From contig NZ_JADLQL010000001.1 of NCBI RefSeq assembly GCF_015477805.1, positions 1,302,001 through 1,366,000 of the forward strand: 64,000 nt of DNA, read 5' to 3'. How positions within the stretch are numbered: the first letter of the stretch is position 1; every line of letters begins with the position of its first letter. Source of the DNA: Nocardia flavorosea. GTDB taxonomy: Bacteria; Actinomycetota; Actinomycetes; Mycobacteriales; Mycobacteriaceae. Positions 27,586-39,060 of this stretch are shown piece by piece. The notes under the pieces were generated by a model. That model was not told the origin of the DNA, did no database searches, and was given only the letters and a program-made list of their open reading frames with translations. Both the position numbers and the translations under genes were made by a program.

Positions 27586-28634
27586 CGCCACGAGACGTGC
27601 TCCTTTCCACCCAACCCGGACCGCACATCCTGACCCATGTGCCGTCCCTCGACTCGAAGCCCCGGCAACGCCGGACGGGGCTCGTGGATCAGTTGATCCA
27701 GTGCGGCGGCGAGCTTTCCGGCATCGTGCCGGGCCGTTCCCGCGTCGGCGACATCGGAAAAGACTACTCGTGCCCGCAGTTGCCCGGCCGCTCTGGCCAC
27801 ATGTTCGCGCTCGCGTCCCTCCGGCACGCAACCGGAATCGACCAGAACCTCGTCGACCGCGAAATCCGGTGCGTGCTGGGACAATACATGCAGATGACGT
27901 TCGGCGGAGAAACCCGCCGTCTCACCGGGCTGCGCGACCAGGTTCAGGATCAGTACCTTACGCGCCCGGGTGTGAACCAGCGCGTCGCGCAGACCGGGCA
28001 CCAGCAGATGCGGGATAACACTGGTGAACCAGGAGCCCGGTCCCAATATCACCGCGTCCGCTCGTTCGATGGCGGCGGTGGCCTCGGCGCAGGCGGGCGG
28101 GTCGGCGGGCAGCAGACGCACCCGGCGCACCTTGCCGGGTGTGGTGGCCACGGCGACCTGACCGCGGATACAGCGACTCACCCGCGGATCGGCTTCCAAC
28201 CCCGAGACGTCGGCCTCGATATCCAGCGGGAGGGTCGACATGGGCAGCACCCGCCCGGTGATACCGAGCAGTTCCCCGACCTTGTCGAGAGCGGCCACCG
28301 GATCACCCAGCACCTCGGTGAGACCGGCCAGCAGCAGATTGCCGACCGAATGCCCGGCGAGTGCACCGGTACCACCGAACCGGTGCTGCACGGTCCGGGT
28401 GAGGACGCCGTCGGCATCGGCGGCCAGCGCGGCCAGGGCCATCCGCAGGTCGCCGGGCGGCGGGACCCCGAGTTCGCGCCGCAGGCGACCGGAAGAGCCG
28501 CCGTCGTCGGCGACGGTGACCACCGCGCTGATCCGCCGGGTGAACCGGCGCACCGCCGACAGAGTGGCGTATAGACCGTGTCCGCCGCCGAGGGCGACGA
28601 CCGCGGGACCGCGGCGGGATGCGGGGCCGGTCAT
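27582..28634 (-). CDS. yvcK: YvcK/CuvA-family gluconeogenesis and cell-shape factor
   Basis: A 350-aa protein of the CofD/YvcK fold. It has [18 protein letters not shown] near the N-terminus, [17 protein letters not shown], the [10 protein letters not shown] segment, [12 protein letters not shown] and [19 protein letters not shown]. YvcK/CuvA proteins bind UDP-sugars and influence cell wall synthesis on some carbon sources. It overlaps rapZ (ATGA, 28631-28634) and whiA (27582-27585), so the three genes are translationally coupled. Confidence 0.95.
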   Translation of the reverse strand: MTGPASRRGPAVVALGGGHGLYATLSAVRRFTRRISAVVTVADDGGSSGRLRRELGVPPPGDLRMALAALAADADGVLTRTVQHRFGGTGALAGHSVGNLLLAGLTEVLGDPVAALDKVGELLGITGRVLPMSTLPLDIEADVSGLEADPRVSRCIRGQVAVATTPGKVRRVRLLPADPPACAEATAAIERADAVILGPGSWFTSVIPHLLVPGLRDALVHTRARKVLILNLVAQPGETAGFSAERHLHVLSQHAPDFAVDEVLVDSGCVPEGREREHVARAAGQLRARVVFSDVADAGTARHDAGKLAAALDQLIHEPRPALPGLRVEGRHMGQDVRSGLGGKEHVSWR

Positions 28635-29587
28635 TCACGCCCCAGATCCCGGTGCAGTACCCGCACCGTATCGACGGCACCGTCCGCGTCGCTGTCGAGA
28701 GTGCGGCCGGCCAGCTGACCGAGGGCCTCGGCGATCGCGACACTGCGATGTCTGCCGCCGGTACAGCCCACTGCGACGGTCATGTATCGCTTCCCCTCTT
28801 GGCGGTAACCCTGGGTGGTCAGCTCGATCAGGTGCTCGCAGGTCCGCAGATAGTCCTCGGCTCCCGGACGCGACAGCACGTAGTCACTGACCACCGCTTC
28901 CTGACCGGTGTGCTGCCGAAGTTCTGGTACCCAGTGCGGGTTGGGCAGGAAACGCACATCGAGCACCATGTCCGCGTCCAGCGGGACACCGTACTTGAAT
29001 CCGAACGATTGCACGGTCAGCTGCAGCGCGGCGGGCGTGCCGCCGCCGTAGACCTCCTCCAGTTTGCGATGCAACTGGTGGATCGACAGTTCCGTGGTGT
29101 CGATGACCACATCGGCGGCGGCCTTCACCCCGGCGAGCCGGACCCGTTCGGCGGCGATACCGGCCGACAGGGTCCCGTCGGCGCTGTCGTTCTGCAATGG
29201 GTGGCGGCGCCGGGCGAACCCGAACCTGCGGATCAGCACATCGTCGGAGGCTTCCAGGAAAAGGATCCGGGTGGGCACGCCGCGGGCGCGTAGCTGTTCG
29301 GTTACCGCCGGGAGATCGCCGGTGAAGAAACGACTGCGCACATCCATCACGATCGCCAGACGCCGGATGGGCGGGTCCGCGGAAGCGCCGAGTTCGACCA
29401 TCCGCCCGATCAGTTCCGGCGGCAGGTTGTCGGTGACGTACCAGCCGAGATCCTCCAGAACCCGCGCGGCTGTCCCCCGCCCGGCTCCGGACAGCCCGGT
29501 CACCATCACGACCTCGACGGGGGTCCCCGAAACCGGTCCCCCGCCCGGCACCACTTTCGTACTGCTGTTCGATTCGACGCGAGTCAT
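28631..29587 (-). CDS. rapZ: RapZ/YvcJ-family nucleotide-binding protein
   Basis: A 318-aa P-loop protein. The Walker A is VTGLSGAGRGTAARVLEDLG near residue 33, slightly atypical (GAGRGT for GxGKS/T), as in several actinobacterial members. Further conserved stretches are DNLPPELI, RFGFARRRHPL and VAVGCTGGRHRSVAIAEALG. In E. coli RapZ controls GlmS through small RNAs; in actinobacteria the role is undefined. Order and overlap with yvcK and whiA are conserved. ATG 29584 is the obvious start region; it lies 165 bp after uvrC. Confidence 0.94.
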   Translation of the reverse strand: MTRVESNSSTKVVPGGGPVSGTPVEVVMVTGLSGAGRGTAARVLEDLGWYVTDNLPPELIGRMVELGASADPPIRRLAIVMDVRSRFFTGDLPAVTEQLRARGVPTRILFLEASDDVLIRRFGFARRRHPLQNDSADGTLSAGIAAERVRLAGVKAAADVVIDTTELSIHQLHRKLEEVYGGGTPAALQLTVQSFGFKYGVPLDADMVLDVRFLPNPHWVPELRQHTGQEAVVSDYVLSRPGAEDYLRTCEHLIELTTQGYRQEGKRYMTVAVGCTGGRHRSVAIAEALGQLAGRTLDSDADGAVDTVRVLHRDLGRE

Positions 29588-29752
29588 GTACCACCCGGAT
29601 CTGTGTTCGGGAATGCGTTTCGGTCACCCTGCTGTAGCGCGTGCGCCCGGCTCCTGCCCCGGAGCGCAGGAACACGGCCGCGGGGGCGCAGGAACAAACG
29701 TACGTGACCGGCGCCGGTCACCGCGCTGTTGCGCCGTGCGCCGCGCCGGAGG

Positions 29753-31795
29753 CTATCGGTCGTGCAGAGCCGCCAGCACCGCCTCCGCGGTGGCCCGGCC
29801 GATGCCGGGTACCTCGATGATCTCCTCCACGGTCGCCTCCTTGAGCCGCGCCACCGAACCGAAATGCGTGACCAGCGCGGTACGGCGGGCCGCGCCGAGC
29901 CCGCGCACCGAATCGAGTGCGGAGGCGGTCATCCGCCGGGATCGTTTACTGCGGTGGAAGGTGATGGCGAAGCGGTGGGCTTCGTCACGCACGCGTTGCA
30001 GCAGGTACAGCGCCTCACTCGTGCGCGGCAGGACCACCGGGTCCGGTTCGCCCGGCACCCAGACCTCCTCGAGCCGTTTGGCCAGACCCACCACCGCGAC
30101 ATCGGTGATACCGAGTTCGTCGAGTACCTCGGCCGCGGCCGCGACCTGCGGCGCACCCCCGTCGACGACGTACAGATTCGGCGGATAGGCGAACTTGCGG
30201 GGGCGGCCGGTTTTCGGATCGATCCCGGGACGGGTGGTGATCTCCTCATCCGCGAGGTCGCCGGATCCGGGCACGGTCACGAATTCCGGTACGTCCGCGG
30301 TACCGGCGAGATCGGCCTGTTCGGTGGCGTCGCGCTCCCGGCGCAGCCGCAGGAACCGGCGGCGGGTCACCTCGGCGATACTGGCTACATCGTCGGACCG
30401 GCCCCCGCCCGCGGCCTCCCGGATCGCGTAGTGCCGGTAGTCGGATTTCTTGGGCAGACCGTCCTCGAACACCACCAGCGATGCCACCACATCGGTGCCC
30501 TGGACATGACTGATATCGACGCATTCGATCCGCAGCGGCGCGGTATCGAGGTCGAGGGCGTCCTGGATATCCTGCAGCGCCACCGAACGCGACGTCAGAT
30601 CGCCGGCCCGGCGAAGTTTGTGCTGGGCGAGTGCCTCCGTGGCGTTGCGGGCGACGGTATCGGCGAGGGCCTTCTTGTCGCCGCGCTGGGGAACCCGGAC
30701 GCGTACGGCACCGCCCCGCAGCTGCGACAGCCACCGCTGTACCTCGTCGACATCAGCGGGTAGTTCCGGCACCAGGACCTCCCGCGGGACCACCGCGGCC
30801 GGCTGATCCCCGGCGGTCTGCGCGGCGACCGCGGCCTGCTCACCGTAGAACTGGGTGAGGAACTGTTCCACCAGCGCGGCGAGCTCGCCGCCCTGTTCCG
30901 GGGTATCGGCCGCGTCGCCGGATTTGTCCACCACCCAGCCGCGCTGACCGCGCACCCGGCCGTCGCGCACATGGAAGACCTGTACCGCGACCTCCAGATC
31001 GTCGCCGGCGAACGCGATCACATCGGCGTCGGTGCCGTCGCCGAGTACCACGGCCTGCTTTTCCAGCGCCCGGCGCAGAGCCTGCACATCGTCGCGGAGC
31101 CGGGCCGCGGTCTCGAAATCGAGATCCTCGGATGCGGAGTGCATCCGGCGCTCCAATTCCTTGACCATCCGGTCGGTACGCCCGGCCAGGAAATCACAGA
31201 AATCGTCGACGATATGGCGGTGCTCATCGGCCGATACCCGGCCCACGCACGGTGCCGAGCATTTATCGATATAACCGAGCAGACACGGCCGGCCGATCTG
31301 CCCGTGCCGTTTGAAAACCCCGGCCGAGCAGGTGCGGGCCGGAAAGACCCGGAGCAGCAGGTCGAGAGTTTCCCGGATAGCCCATGCGTGGGCGTAGGGC
31401 CCGAAATAGCGAACCCCTTTTTTCCGCGCACCACGGTAAACGAAAAGCCGCGGATATTCCTCGTTCAGGGTGACGGCCAGCACGGGATAGGATTTGTCGT
31501 CGCGGTAGCGGACGTTGAAACGCGGATCGAATTCTTTGATCCAGTTGTATTCCAGCTGCAGCGCTTCCACCTCGGTGGAAACCACGGTCCATTCCACACT
31601 TGCGGCGCTGGTGACCATCTGCCGCGTACGCGGATGCAATGCGGCCACATCGGCGAAATACGAGTTGAGCCGATTACGCAGACTTTTCGCCTTGCCGACG
31701 TAGATGACCTGCCCGTAGGAGTCACGGAATTTGTAGACACCGGGTTCGAGCGGAATACTGCCCGGCTGCGGCCGGTACGTCGCGGGATCTGCCAC
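29753..31795 (-). CDS. uvrC: UvrABC excinuclease subunit C
   Basis: A 680-aa nucleotide excision repair endonuclease that makes both incisions around a lesion. The N-terminal GIY-YIG domain ([20 protein letters not shown]) makes the 3' cut. The UVR helix-hairpin region contains [21 protein letters not shown] near residue 215. The RNase H-like domain holds [11 protein letters not shown] and [14 protein letters not shown], and the C-terminal HhH pair ([16 protein letters not shown]) binds DNA. GTG 31795 is the start. It is the first gene of the whiA operon. Confidence 0.97.
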   Translation of the reverse strand: MADPATYRPQPGSIPLEPGVYKFRDSYGQVIYVGKAKSLRNRLNSYFADVAALHPRTRQMVTSAASVEWTVVSTEVEALQLEYNWIKEFDPRFNVRYRDDKSYPVLAVTLNEEYPRLFVYRGARKKGVRYFGPYAHAWAIRETLDLLLRVFPARTCSAGVFKRHGQIGRPCLLGYIDKCSAPCVGRVSADEHRHIVDDFCDFLAGRTDRMVKELERRMHSASEDLDFETAARLRDDVQALRRALEKQAVVLGDGTDADVIAFAGDDLEVAVQVFHVRDGRVRGQRGWVVDKSGDAADTPEQGGELAALVEQFLTQFYGEQAAVAAQTAGDQPAAVVPREVLVPELPADVDEVQRWLSQLRGGAVRVRVPQRGDKKALADTVARNATEALAQHKLRRAGDLTSRSVALQDIQDALDLDTAPLRIECVDISHVQGTDVVASLVVFEDGLPKKSDYRHYAIREAAGGGRSDDVASIAEVTRRRFLRLRRERDATEQADLAGTADVPEFVTVPGSGDLADEEITTRPGIDPKTGRPRKFAYPPNLYVVDGGAPQVAAAAEVLDELGITDVAVVGLAKRLEEVWVPGEPDPVVLPRTSEALYLLQRVRDEAHRFAITFHRSKRSRRMTASALDSVRGLGAARRTALVTHFGSVARLKEATVEEIIEVPGIGRATAEAVLAALHDR

Positions 31796-32223
31796 GGGTC
31801 CAAGGTTAGTAGCGAGCTCGGACAGAGTTCACCGCCGGTCGGGAACCGGCTCACGACTCCGGCCGAGGATCGCGCGCCATCCGCGAACGCGGCGAACCCC
31901 CTCGGCCCACGCGTCGCCGTTGTTCCGGCGTGCACTGTCCGGACCGGGCCCCGCAATATCGCAGTGACGCCCGCTCGACCGGCCCCTGCCGACAGCCCAG
32001 CGGGGAACTGTTGCCGGGCTGCAGCATCGCCCATGCCGGGTGCATCCGGGAGCCGGAGGATCCGTACATCGGTCCACCGGTCGAACTGTTCGCCTACGGC
32101 CCGCGAATCGGCGTGGCTCCGCCGGGCGATCGAGGACGACGCTCGGAGCATCGGCGCGCAGCGGCACGATGCGCTCCGTGGTTCGGCCTCCATGTGTCGC
32201 ACCGGACGGCTACAGTGCGGAAT
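31796..32223. other. Intergenic region between uvrC and the gamma-glutamyltransferase gene
   Basis: This 428-bp divergent interval must hold the promoters of uvrC and ggt. Short open frames exist on both strands (for example minus-strand 31851-32069), but I do not recognise them. I see no riboswitch-like or palindromic element strong enough to call. Confidence 0.45.
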
Positions 32224-34176
32224 ATGCGCCCGGTACAACGGATTCGGTACGCACTGACCATTACCGGTCTACTCGTGGCCGCATCCCTGAGTGGATGCAC
32301 CGGCGAGACCGATACCACGGGCCCGTGTAGTCCGATACCCAACGGCACCGCCGTCACCGCCGCCCCCGGAACCGGCTCGGCGGCGCCGACGTCCCGTGAT
32401 CTCGCGACCAACCCGGAGATCGCCTCCGGCTACCGGTCGGATATGACTGCCGTGCGCACCACCGGTTACGCCGTATCCACCGCCAACTCGCATGCCACTC
32501 GCGCGGCCTGCGAGGTCCTGCGCGCCGGTGGCACCGCGGCGGATGCGCTGATCACGGCCCAGACCGTGCTGGGGATCACCGAACCGCAGGCCTCCGGGCT
32601 CGGCGGCGGCGCTTTCCTGCTGTATTACAACGCGGAGAACGAAACGGTGCAGGCCTACGACGGGCGAGAGACCGCGCCGGCCGCCGCGACGGAGAACTAT
32701 CTGCGCTGGATCAGCGAAAGCGACCGCACCGAACCGCGGCCGGATGCCCGCGCCAGTGGGCGCTCCATCGGGGTTCCGGGTGTCGTGCGCATGCTCGGGA
32801 TGGTGCACGCCGAGCACGGCCACACCGCCTGGCGCGAACTGTTCGACCCTGCCGTCGCCCTGGCCGACCAGGGTTTCGAGATCAGTCCCCGGCTGGCCGC
32901 CCAGATCGCCGAATCCGCGCCCGAACTGGCCCGCGATCCGGCGGCCGCCGAATACTTCCTCGAACCGGACGGTTCGCCCAAACCCGCCGGGGCCGTACTC
33001 ACCAACCCGGCGCTGTCGAAAACCCTCACCACCTTGGCCACCGAAGGCGCGGACGCGTTCTACACCGGTCCCATCGCGCAGGATATCGTCGCCGCCACCG
33101 CGGCGAGCACCGGCGGCCGTACTCCCGGCGCGCTCACGGCGGCGGATCTGGCCGGCTACCGGGCGGTGCAACGAACACCGCTGTGCACCGGCTACCGGGC
33201 GCACGAGGTCTGCGGGATGCCGGGGCCCTCGTCCGGTGGCAGCACCGTCGCGGCCACGCTCGGCATCCTGGAGAACTTCGATATCCCGGCGCTGCCGCCG
33301 CAGCGGGTCGACCGCAACGGCGGCGTTCCGCGCGCCGAGGCGGTCCACCTGATCGCGGAGGCCGAGCGACTGGCCTACGCCGACCGCGACAAGTACATCG
33401 CCGACCCGGACTATGTTCCGCCGCCGGGAAATTCCCCGGAAACCCTGGTCGACCCGGAGTATCTGCGGGAACGGGCGGGACTCATCGATCCGGACCACAG
33501 CATGGGCACCGCCCGGCCCGGCGACTTCGGCCCCACCACCCTGGGCACCGGCCCACAGACCCCCGAGCACGGCACCAGCCATATTTCGGTGGTCGATTCC
33601 TACGGCAATGCCGCGGCCATGACCACCACCGTGGAATCGGCGTTCGGCTCATTCCATATGGTCGGCGGGTTCCTGCTGAACAACCAGCTCACCGATTTCT
33701 CGGCCGACCCGCGCGATGCCGCCGGCGCCCCGGTGGCGAACCGGGTGGAACCGGGTAAACGCCCGCGCAGCTCCATGAGCCCGACCCTGGTCTTCGAGCC
33801 GGGTCCCGGCTCCGGGCCCGGCACCCTCACCCATGTGGTCGGCTCGCCGGGCGGCTCGGTGATCATCCAGTTCGTGGTGAAAACGCTGGTGGGCATGCTG
33901 GATTGGGGCCTGGACCCGCAGCAGGCGGTTTCCGCGGTATCGTTCGGCGCCGCGAACACTCCGCTCACCGGCGTCGGTGGCGAGCATCCCGCGATCGATA
34001 CGCGTGCCGACGGCGCCCACGACCCACTCGTCACCGCCCTGCGCGAGCGGGGCCACCAGGTATCGGTGGCTCCGCAGACGAGCGGGCTCAGTGTCCTGAG
34101 CCGCGACGGCGAGAACCACTGGATCGGCGGCGCCGATCCGCGGCGCGAAGGCGAGGTTCTGGGCGACACCCGCTGA
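32224..34176 (+). CDS. ggt: Gamma-glutamyltransferase lipoprotein
   Basis: A 650-aa Ntn-hydrolase that cleaves or transfers gamma-glutamyl groups, for example from glutathione-type thiols. The N-terminal signal (YALTITGLLVAASLSGC) has lipobox LSGC, so the protein is anchored outside the membrane. The large-subunit motifs are GGTAADALITAQTVLGITEP and SGLGGGAFLLYY. The autocleavage and nucleophile Thr is in EHGTSHISVVD near residue 458, and the small-subunit signature RPRSSMSPTLVF and VGSPGGSVII follow. ATG 32224 is chosen because it opens the signal peptide. Confidence 0.93.
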   Translation: MRPVQRIRYALTITGLLVAASLSGCTGETDTTGPCSPIPNGTAVTAAPGTGSAAPTSRDLATNPEIASGYRSDMTAVRTTGYAVSTANSHATRAACEVLRAGGTAADALITAQTVLGITEPQASGLGGGAFLLYYNAENETVQAYDGRETAPAAATENYLRWISESDRTEPRPDARASGRSIGVPGVVRMLGMVHAEHGHTAWRELFDPAVALADQGFEISPRLAAQIAESAPELARDPAAAEYFLEPDGSPKPAGAVLTNPALSKTLTTLATEGADAFYTGPIAQDIVAATAASTGGRTPGALTAADLAGYRAVQRTPLCTGYRAHEVCGMPGPSSGGSTVAATLGILENFDIPALPPQRVDRNGGVPRAEAVHLIAEAERLAYADRDKYIADPDYVPPPGNSPETLVDPEYLRERAGLIDPDHSMGTARPGDFGPTTLGTGPQTPEHGTSHISVVDSYGNAAAMTTTVESAFGSFHMVGGFLLNNQLTDFSADPRDAAGAPVANRVEPGKRPRSSMSPTLVFEPGPGSGPGTLTHVVGSPGGSVIIQFVVKTLVGMLDWGLDPQQAVSAVSFGAANTPLTGVGGEHPAIDTRADGAHDPLVTALRERGHQVSVAPQTSGLSVLSRDGENHWIGGADPRREGEVLGDTR

Positions 34177-34322
34177 TACGGGGCACCACACCCGCGGACC
34201 GCCTCCGCGCTCTTCAGGTCCGGGCCGCGCGATTGTGAGGTGCCTCGCCGAACGCAGCGAAAAGGTTGCCCTCTGCACGCGGTTGTGCGATTTTGGTCGC
34301 AGAGCCCCGACGCAGCGGGCTT

Positions 34323-34370
34323 CCGGACGAGAGGGTCGTACCCGGCGTGCGACAAGACGACCCACGGAGG
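34323..34370 (+). ncRNA. Guanidine-III (ykkC-III) riboswitch
   Basis: The stretch CCGGACGAGAGGGTCGTACC, then CGG, a short gap and GACAAGACG closely matches the ykkC-III consensus (CCGGACGAG, CGTACCCGG, GACAAGACG). CCGG 34323-34326 can pair with CCGG 34342-34345, and GGGTCGT 34333-34339 with ACGACCC 34357-34363, giving the expected pseudoknot. The Shine-Dalgarno GGAGG (34366-34370) follows directly, so guanidine binding can control translation of the exporter gene. Established riboswitches of this class turn on small multidrug-resistance-type guanidinium exporters; the fit is excellent. Confidence 0.88.
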
Positions 34371-34375
34371 TCGTC

Positions 34376-34696
34376 ATGGCGTTGTCATGGATTGTTCTCG
34401 TGGTATCCGGTGCACTCGAAGCGGTCTGGGCCACTGCCCTGGGCAAAACCGAGGGTTTCTCCAAATGGCCCCCGACCGTATTGTTCGCCGTCGCGCTCAT
34501 CGCCAGTATGGGCGGTCTCGCCTATGCGATGCGTGATCTGCCGGTAGGTACCGCGTATTCGGTGTGGGTGGGTATCGGCGCGGTGCTCACCGTGGCCTAT
34601 GCCATGGCCACCGGGGAAGAACCGGTCACGATCGGAAAACTCGTCTTCCTGACGATGATCATCTCGGGAGTGGTCGGACTCAAGCTCGCCCACTGA
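34376..34696 (+). CDS. gdx: Guanidinium exporter (SMR family, Gdx/SugE)
   Basis: A 106-aa, four-TM small multidrug resistance protein. The N-terminal WIVLVVSGALEAVWATALG contains the conserved Glu and Trp (E15 and W18, spaced like E13/W16 of Gdx); the next helices are typical of SugE/Gdx rather than EmrE. ATG 34376 follows GGAGG 34366-34370 and the guanidine-III riboswitch, which together strongly support guanidinium export by proton exchange. It is a single-gene unit; the tail of a DUF1330 remnant lies antisense right after its stop. Confidence 0.93.
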   Translation: MALSWIVLVVSGALEAVWATALGKTEGFSKWPPTVLFAVALIASMGGLAYAMRDLPVGTAYSVWVGIGAVLTVAYAMATGEEPVTIGKLVFLTMIISGVVGLKLAH

Positions 34697-34879
34697 GCAT
34701 CGGAAAATTCGACGACCAAGATCCCGGGCGCGTCCCAGGTACCTTCCACGGGCTCGGGTGTCGGTCCCGCGACCAGGTAGCGACCGCCGTGGCTGAGAAT
34801 CGACCGCTGGGCCACGGCGGTAGGCCATGCCTGTCTCCTCGTCGAGTACTTCGACGTTGGCAACGACATAAGCGGACAC
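34697..34879 (-). pseudogene. Truncated, frameshifted DUF1330-family gene
   Basis: From GTG 34879 the frame reads SAYVVANVEVLDEETGMAY, a typical DUF1330 start. Then a different frame continues with SILSHGGRYLVAGPTPEPVE and GTWDAPGILVVEFSDAQW, matching the rest of the family. A frameshift around 34815-34830 therefore breaks the gene. After about residue 60 the homology stops where the exporter gene ends on the other strand, so the C-terminus is lost. DUF1330 proteins are about 95-aa ferredoxin-like proteins of unknown role. Confidence 0.75.
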
Positions 34880-35000
34880 TCGGTCCCGATCAAATATCTC
34901 AGCAGAAAATCGCCATCAACAGCATGCCCAAAATATCGACACGATTATCGACGCCAGAGTGCGGGCCTGCCCCGACCGCGGGCATCGGCCGGAGGCAGGA

Positions 35001-35495
35001 TCAGGCGTCGCCGGTGTACTTCGCACCGAGTTCGCGTAGCCGGTCGAGAGCAGCCGCGGCGCGCTCACCGTCGTTGGAGCGGATGGCCAGCATCGGCACG
35101 TAGTCGTCGTTCACCAGCTCCAGCCGGGCCCACGCCTTACGGTCCGGGAAGGACACACCACGAATATGCTTCCATTCGAATTCGTTGTCGCCCAGCACAT
35201 TGCGGACTACGACACCGCGTTCCCCGGCACGTACGCGTGGCCTGGTGAGCAGTAGGACGGCGATGGCGCCGAAGATACCGATACCCGCCATCGCGAACTG
35301 ATCCACCACCCGGAAGTTCACACCGGTGTAATCCACCCGCAGGAACACCCCGAGCAGGACGAAGACCACTACCAGACAGGCGGCCACGATCACCGCGGTG
35401 CGACGGGCTTTACGCGGGCGCACCTCGAACTCCCATTCGGATGACCGCTCCGGCGCGAGGTTCGCACCGCGCCGCAGTATCCGCACCACCGGCAT
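35001..35495 (-). CDS. PH-domain membrane protein (Rv1417-like)
   Basis: A 164-aa protein with two TM helices near residues 33-52 and 68-86 and a small bacterial PH-like domain (RVRAGERGVVVRNVLGDNEFEW, GVSFPDRKAWARLEL, YVPMLAIRSNDGERA) at the C-terminus. It starts 3 bp after the ribH stop, as its mycobacterial counterpart does. The function is unknown; the position beside riboflavin genes is conserved. Confidence 0.85.
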   Translation of the reverse strand: MPVVRILRRGANLAPERSSEWEFEVRPRKARRTAVIVAACLVVVFVLLGVFLRVDYTGVNFRVVDQFAMAGIGIFGAIAVLLLTRPRVRAGERGVVVRNVLGDNEFEWKHIRGVSFPDRKAWARLELVNDDYVPMLAIRSNDGERAAAALDRLRELGAKYTGDA

Positions 35496-35498
35496 CGC

Positions 35499-37251
<1,753 letters not shown>

Positions 37252-37329
37252 GTCTGCAATGCTCCATCTCGGTTGGTCGCTGATCACACTACTGGGTCGG
37301 TCCGGCCCGTCCGGGCGCGGCCGGAGGTA

Positions 37330-37950
37330 TCAACCACGCTGATGGAGGCGCTCGACATACTTCGCGATCACATCGACTTCCAGGTTCACCACGGTCCCGG
37401 CAGCGGCGGCGCCGAGATCGGTCAGGCTCAGGGTGGTGGGAATGAGGGAGACCTCGAACCAGTCGCGGGCTCCGTCGGCGGCCGGTGTGTCGGAGCGGCC
37501 CAGCCCGGATACGGTCAGCGAGATACCGTTCACCGTGATGGAGCCCTTCTCCACGACGTACTTGGCGATCGCGTCGGGCAGCGAGATCCGGACTACCTCC
37601 CAGTTCTCTCCGGGGGTGCGGGTCAGGACCGTTCCGGTGCCGTCCACATGCCCCTGCACGATATGACCACCGAGGCGGCTGTTGACAGCGGCGGCCCGCT
37701 CGAGGTTGACCTGCGCGCCGGGGGCGAGGCCGCCGATACTCGACCGGCGCAGCGTTTCGCCCATCACATCGACGGTGAAGACATCGTCGATGACATCGAC
37801 CACGGTCAGGCACACCCCGTTGACCGCAATGGAATCGCCGTGCCCGGCATCGGAGGTGACCAGTTTGCCACGGATGGTCAACCGGGCCGCGTCGGTTAAC
37901 TGTTCGCAGGCGACGATCTCACCCAACTCCTCGACAATGCCTGTGAACAT
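37330..37950 (-). CDS. ribE: Riboflavin synthase (alpha subunit)
   Basis: A 206-aa enzyme that dismutates two lumazine molecules to riboflavin. It starts MFTGIVEELGEIV, the usual N-terminus, and has the two lumazine-binding repeats: DSIAVNGVCLTVVDV then GSITVNGISLTVSGL, separated by GGHIVQGHVDGTG. ATG 37950 has GGGAGAA just upstream. It is first of ribE-ribBA-ribH-PH protein. No FMN riboswitch is apparent in the 650 bp upstream. Confidence 0.95.
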   Translation of the reverse strand: MFTGIVEELGEIVACEQLTDAARLTIRGKLVTSDAGHGDSIAVNGVCLTVVDVIDDVFTVDVMGETLRRSSIGGLAPGAQVNLERAAAVNSRLGGHIVQGHVDGTGTVLTRTPGENWEVVRISLPDAIAKYVVEKGSITVNGISLTVSGLGRSDTPAADGARDWFEVSLIPTTLSLTDLGAAAAGTVVNLEVDVIAKYVERLHQRG

Positions 37951-38601
37951 GACTTCTCCCGTTCGCATCGGTGTTCCGCCTACGGAACGGCGTCAGCGGT
38001 ACCGAATATTCCCAGTTCGCCGTCCACGACCAGACTAGTTGGCGCCCGCACCGGCCGACCACGGCTGCCCATTCGCCGGAACGCCGCCCGCTCCCGGCCA
38101 ACCGGGGGCGTCGCACCACTCAGCTCCGGCCGGAAATTTTGCGGTCGGATGACCACTGTCACATTCTTCCCGGCAGCACCGGACAACGCTGCGACGAGCA
38201 GATACATGGTCCGGACCGATTCGGCAGCCCCCATCTTTGCCCGGACGAGACCGCATCGAAACCCGAAATGTTCCTCGATTTGCGCGCTCACACCGGACGA
38301 CGCAATATGGTGAGGTGATCGGCCCACCGCCCTCGACCACCCCGCGGCGCGGACGGGCCCGATGTTCGGTGATGACGGCCACCGCCGCGGAAGACCGTGC
38401 GCCACAAGCCTTCACGAACAACTGGATCGGATCACCGGGCTCCGGCCGGAATATCCGGCCGCGAACCGGCGGTCCGGTGCCCCCTGCCCCGGCGACAGCG
38501 CCGGCCGGGCATCCGACCCCGCGGTAGCAGAACCGCACGGATCCGCCGGACGACCGCGCCCCCGCCAGGCACGTCCATCACTCGAGGAAGCCCAACCCGC
38601 C
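37951..38601. other. Gene-free region between ribE and a hypothetical gene
   Basis: A 651-bp divergent interval. Open frames cross it on both strands, but none gives a recognisable protein. It should contain the ribE promoter; no RFN-type conserved boxes are visible. The sequence lies where mycobacteria have ribD, an efflux gene and a lipoprotein gene, so it probably marks a loss. Confidence 0.5.
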
Positions 38602-39060
38602 ATGACCACATTCACCGAGTCCGCCCTGGAACGACACTGCCGGCGATACCGGGAGCGAGATCTGCTGCCCGCCGTCGTCGACCCGGTATCGCACCGCATC
38701 CTGTTACATATCGGCGCCGCCTACGGCGCGGTGACCATGCCCACCGAATTCGGCGAACCGGTACTGCACCGGCTCCGGGCCGCCGGCTCGGCCGGCCCGG
38801 TCTTCGCCCACCCCCGGGCCGGCCGCTGGACGTTCCTCACCGGCCCCACCCGGCACGACGACTTCCCCGCCACCGCCGCTGCCGAACTGTTCCGCCGCTA
38901 CACCACGGTCGCGGGTACCGGTAGTCAGATCGTGCTGCCCTCGGCCGAGGACGAAACCAGCGGCTACCGAGTCTGGATCGCCGGGCCGGATACCTCCGGC
39001 AAGCGCCCCCCGCAGCGTGCCGTGATCGACGCGGTCTGCGCAAGCGGCCACCACCGCTGA
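38602..39060 (+). CDS. Conserved actinobacterial protein of unknown function
   Basis: A 152-aa soluble protein with no signal peptide or TM segment. It contains LHIGAAYGAVTMPTEFGE, PVFAHPRAGRWTFLTGPTRH, and IVLPSAEDETSGYRVWIAGP. I recall similar short actinobacterial proteins, but not a defined function; the HPRxxRWTFLT phrase recalls primase-like or nucleotide-handling domains, but this is a weak impression. ATG 38602 is chosen from a long frame; GAGGAA about 13 bp upstream is a poor Shine-Dalgarno. Confidence 0.62.
   Translation: MTTFTESALERHCRRYRERDLLPAVVDPVSHRILLHIGAAYGAVTMPTEFGEPVLHRLRAAGSAGPVFAHPRAGRWTFLTGPTRHDDFPATAAAELFRRYTTVAGTGSQIVLPSAEDETSGYRVWIAGPDTSGKRPPQRAVIDAVCASGHHR

Noticed and set aside
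31851..32069. Small minus-strand ORF between uvrC and ggt
   Set aside because: Plausible start but no recognisable family, no good ribosome binding site and no supporting context.
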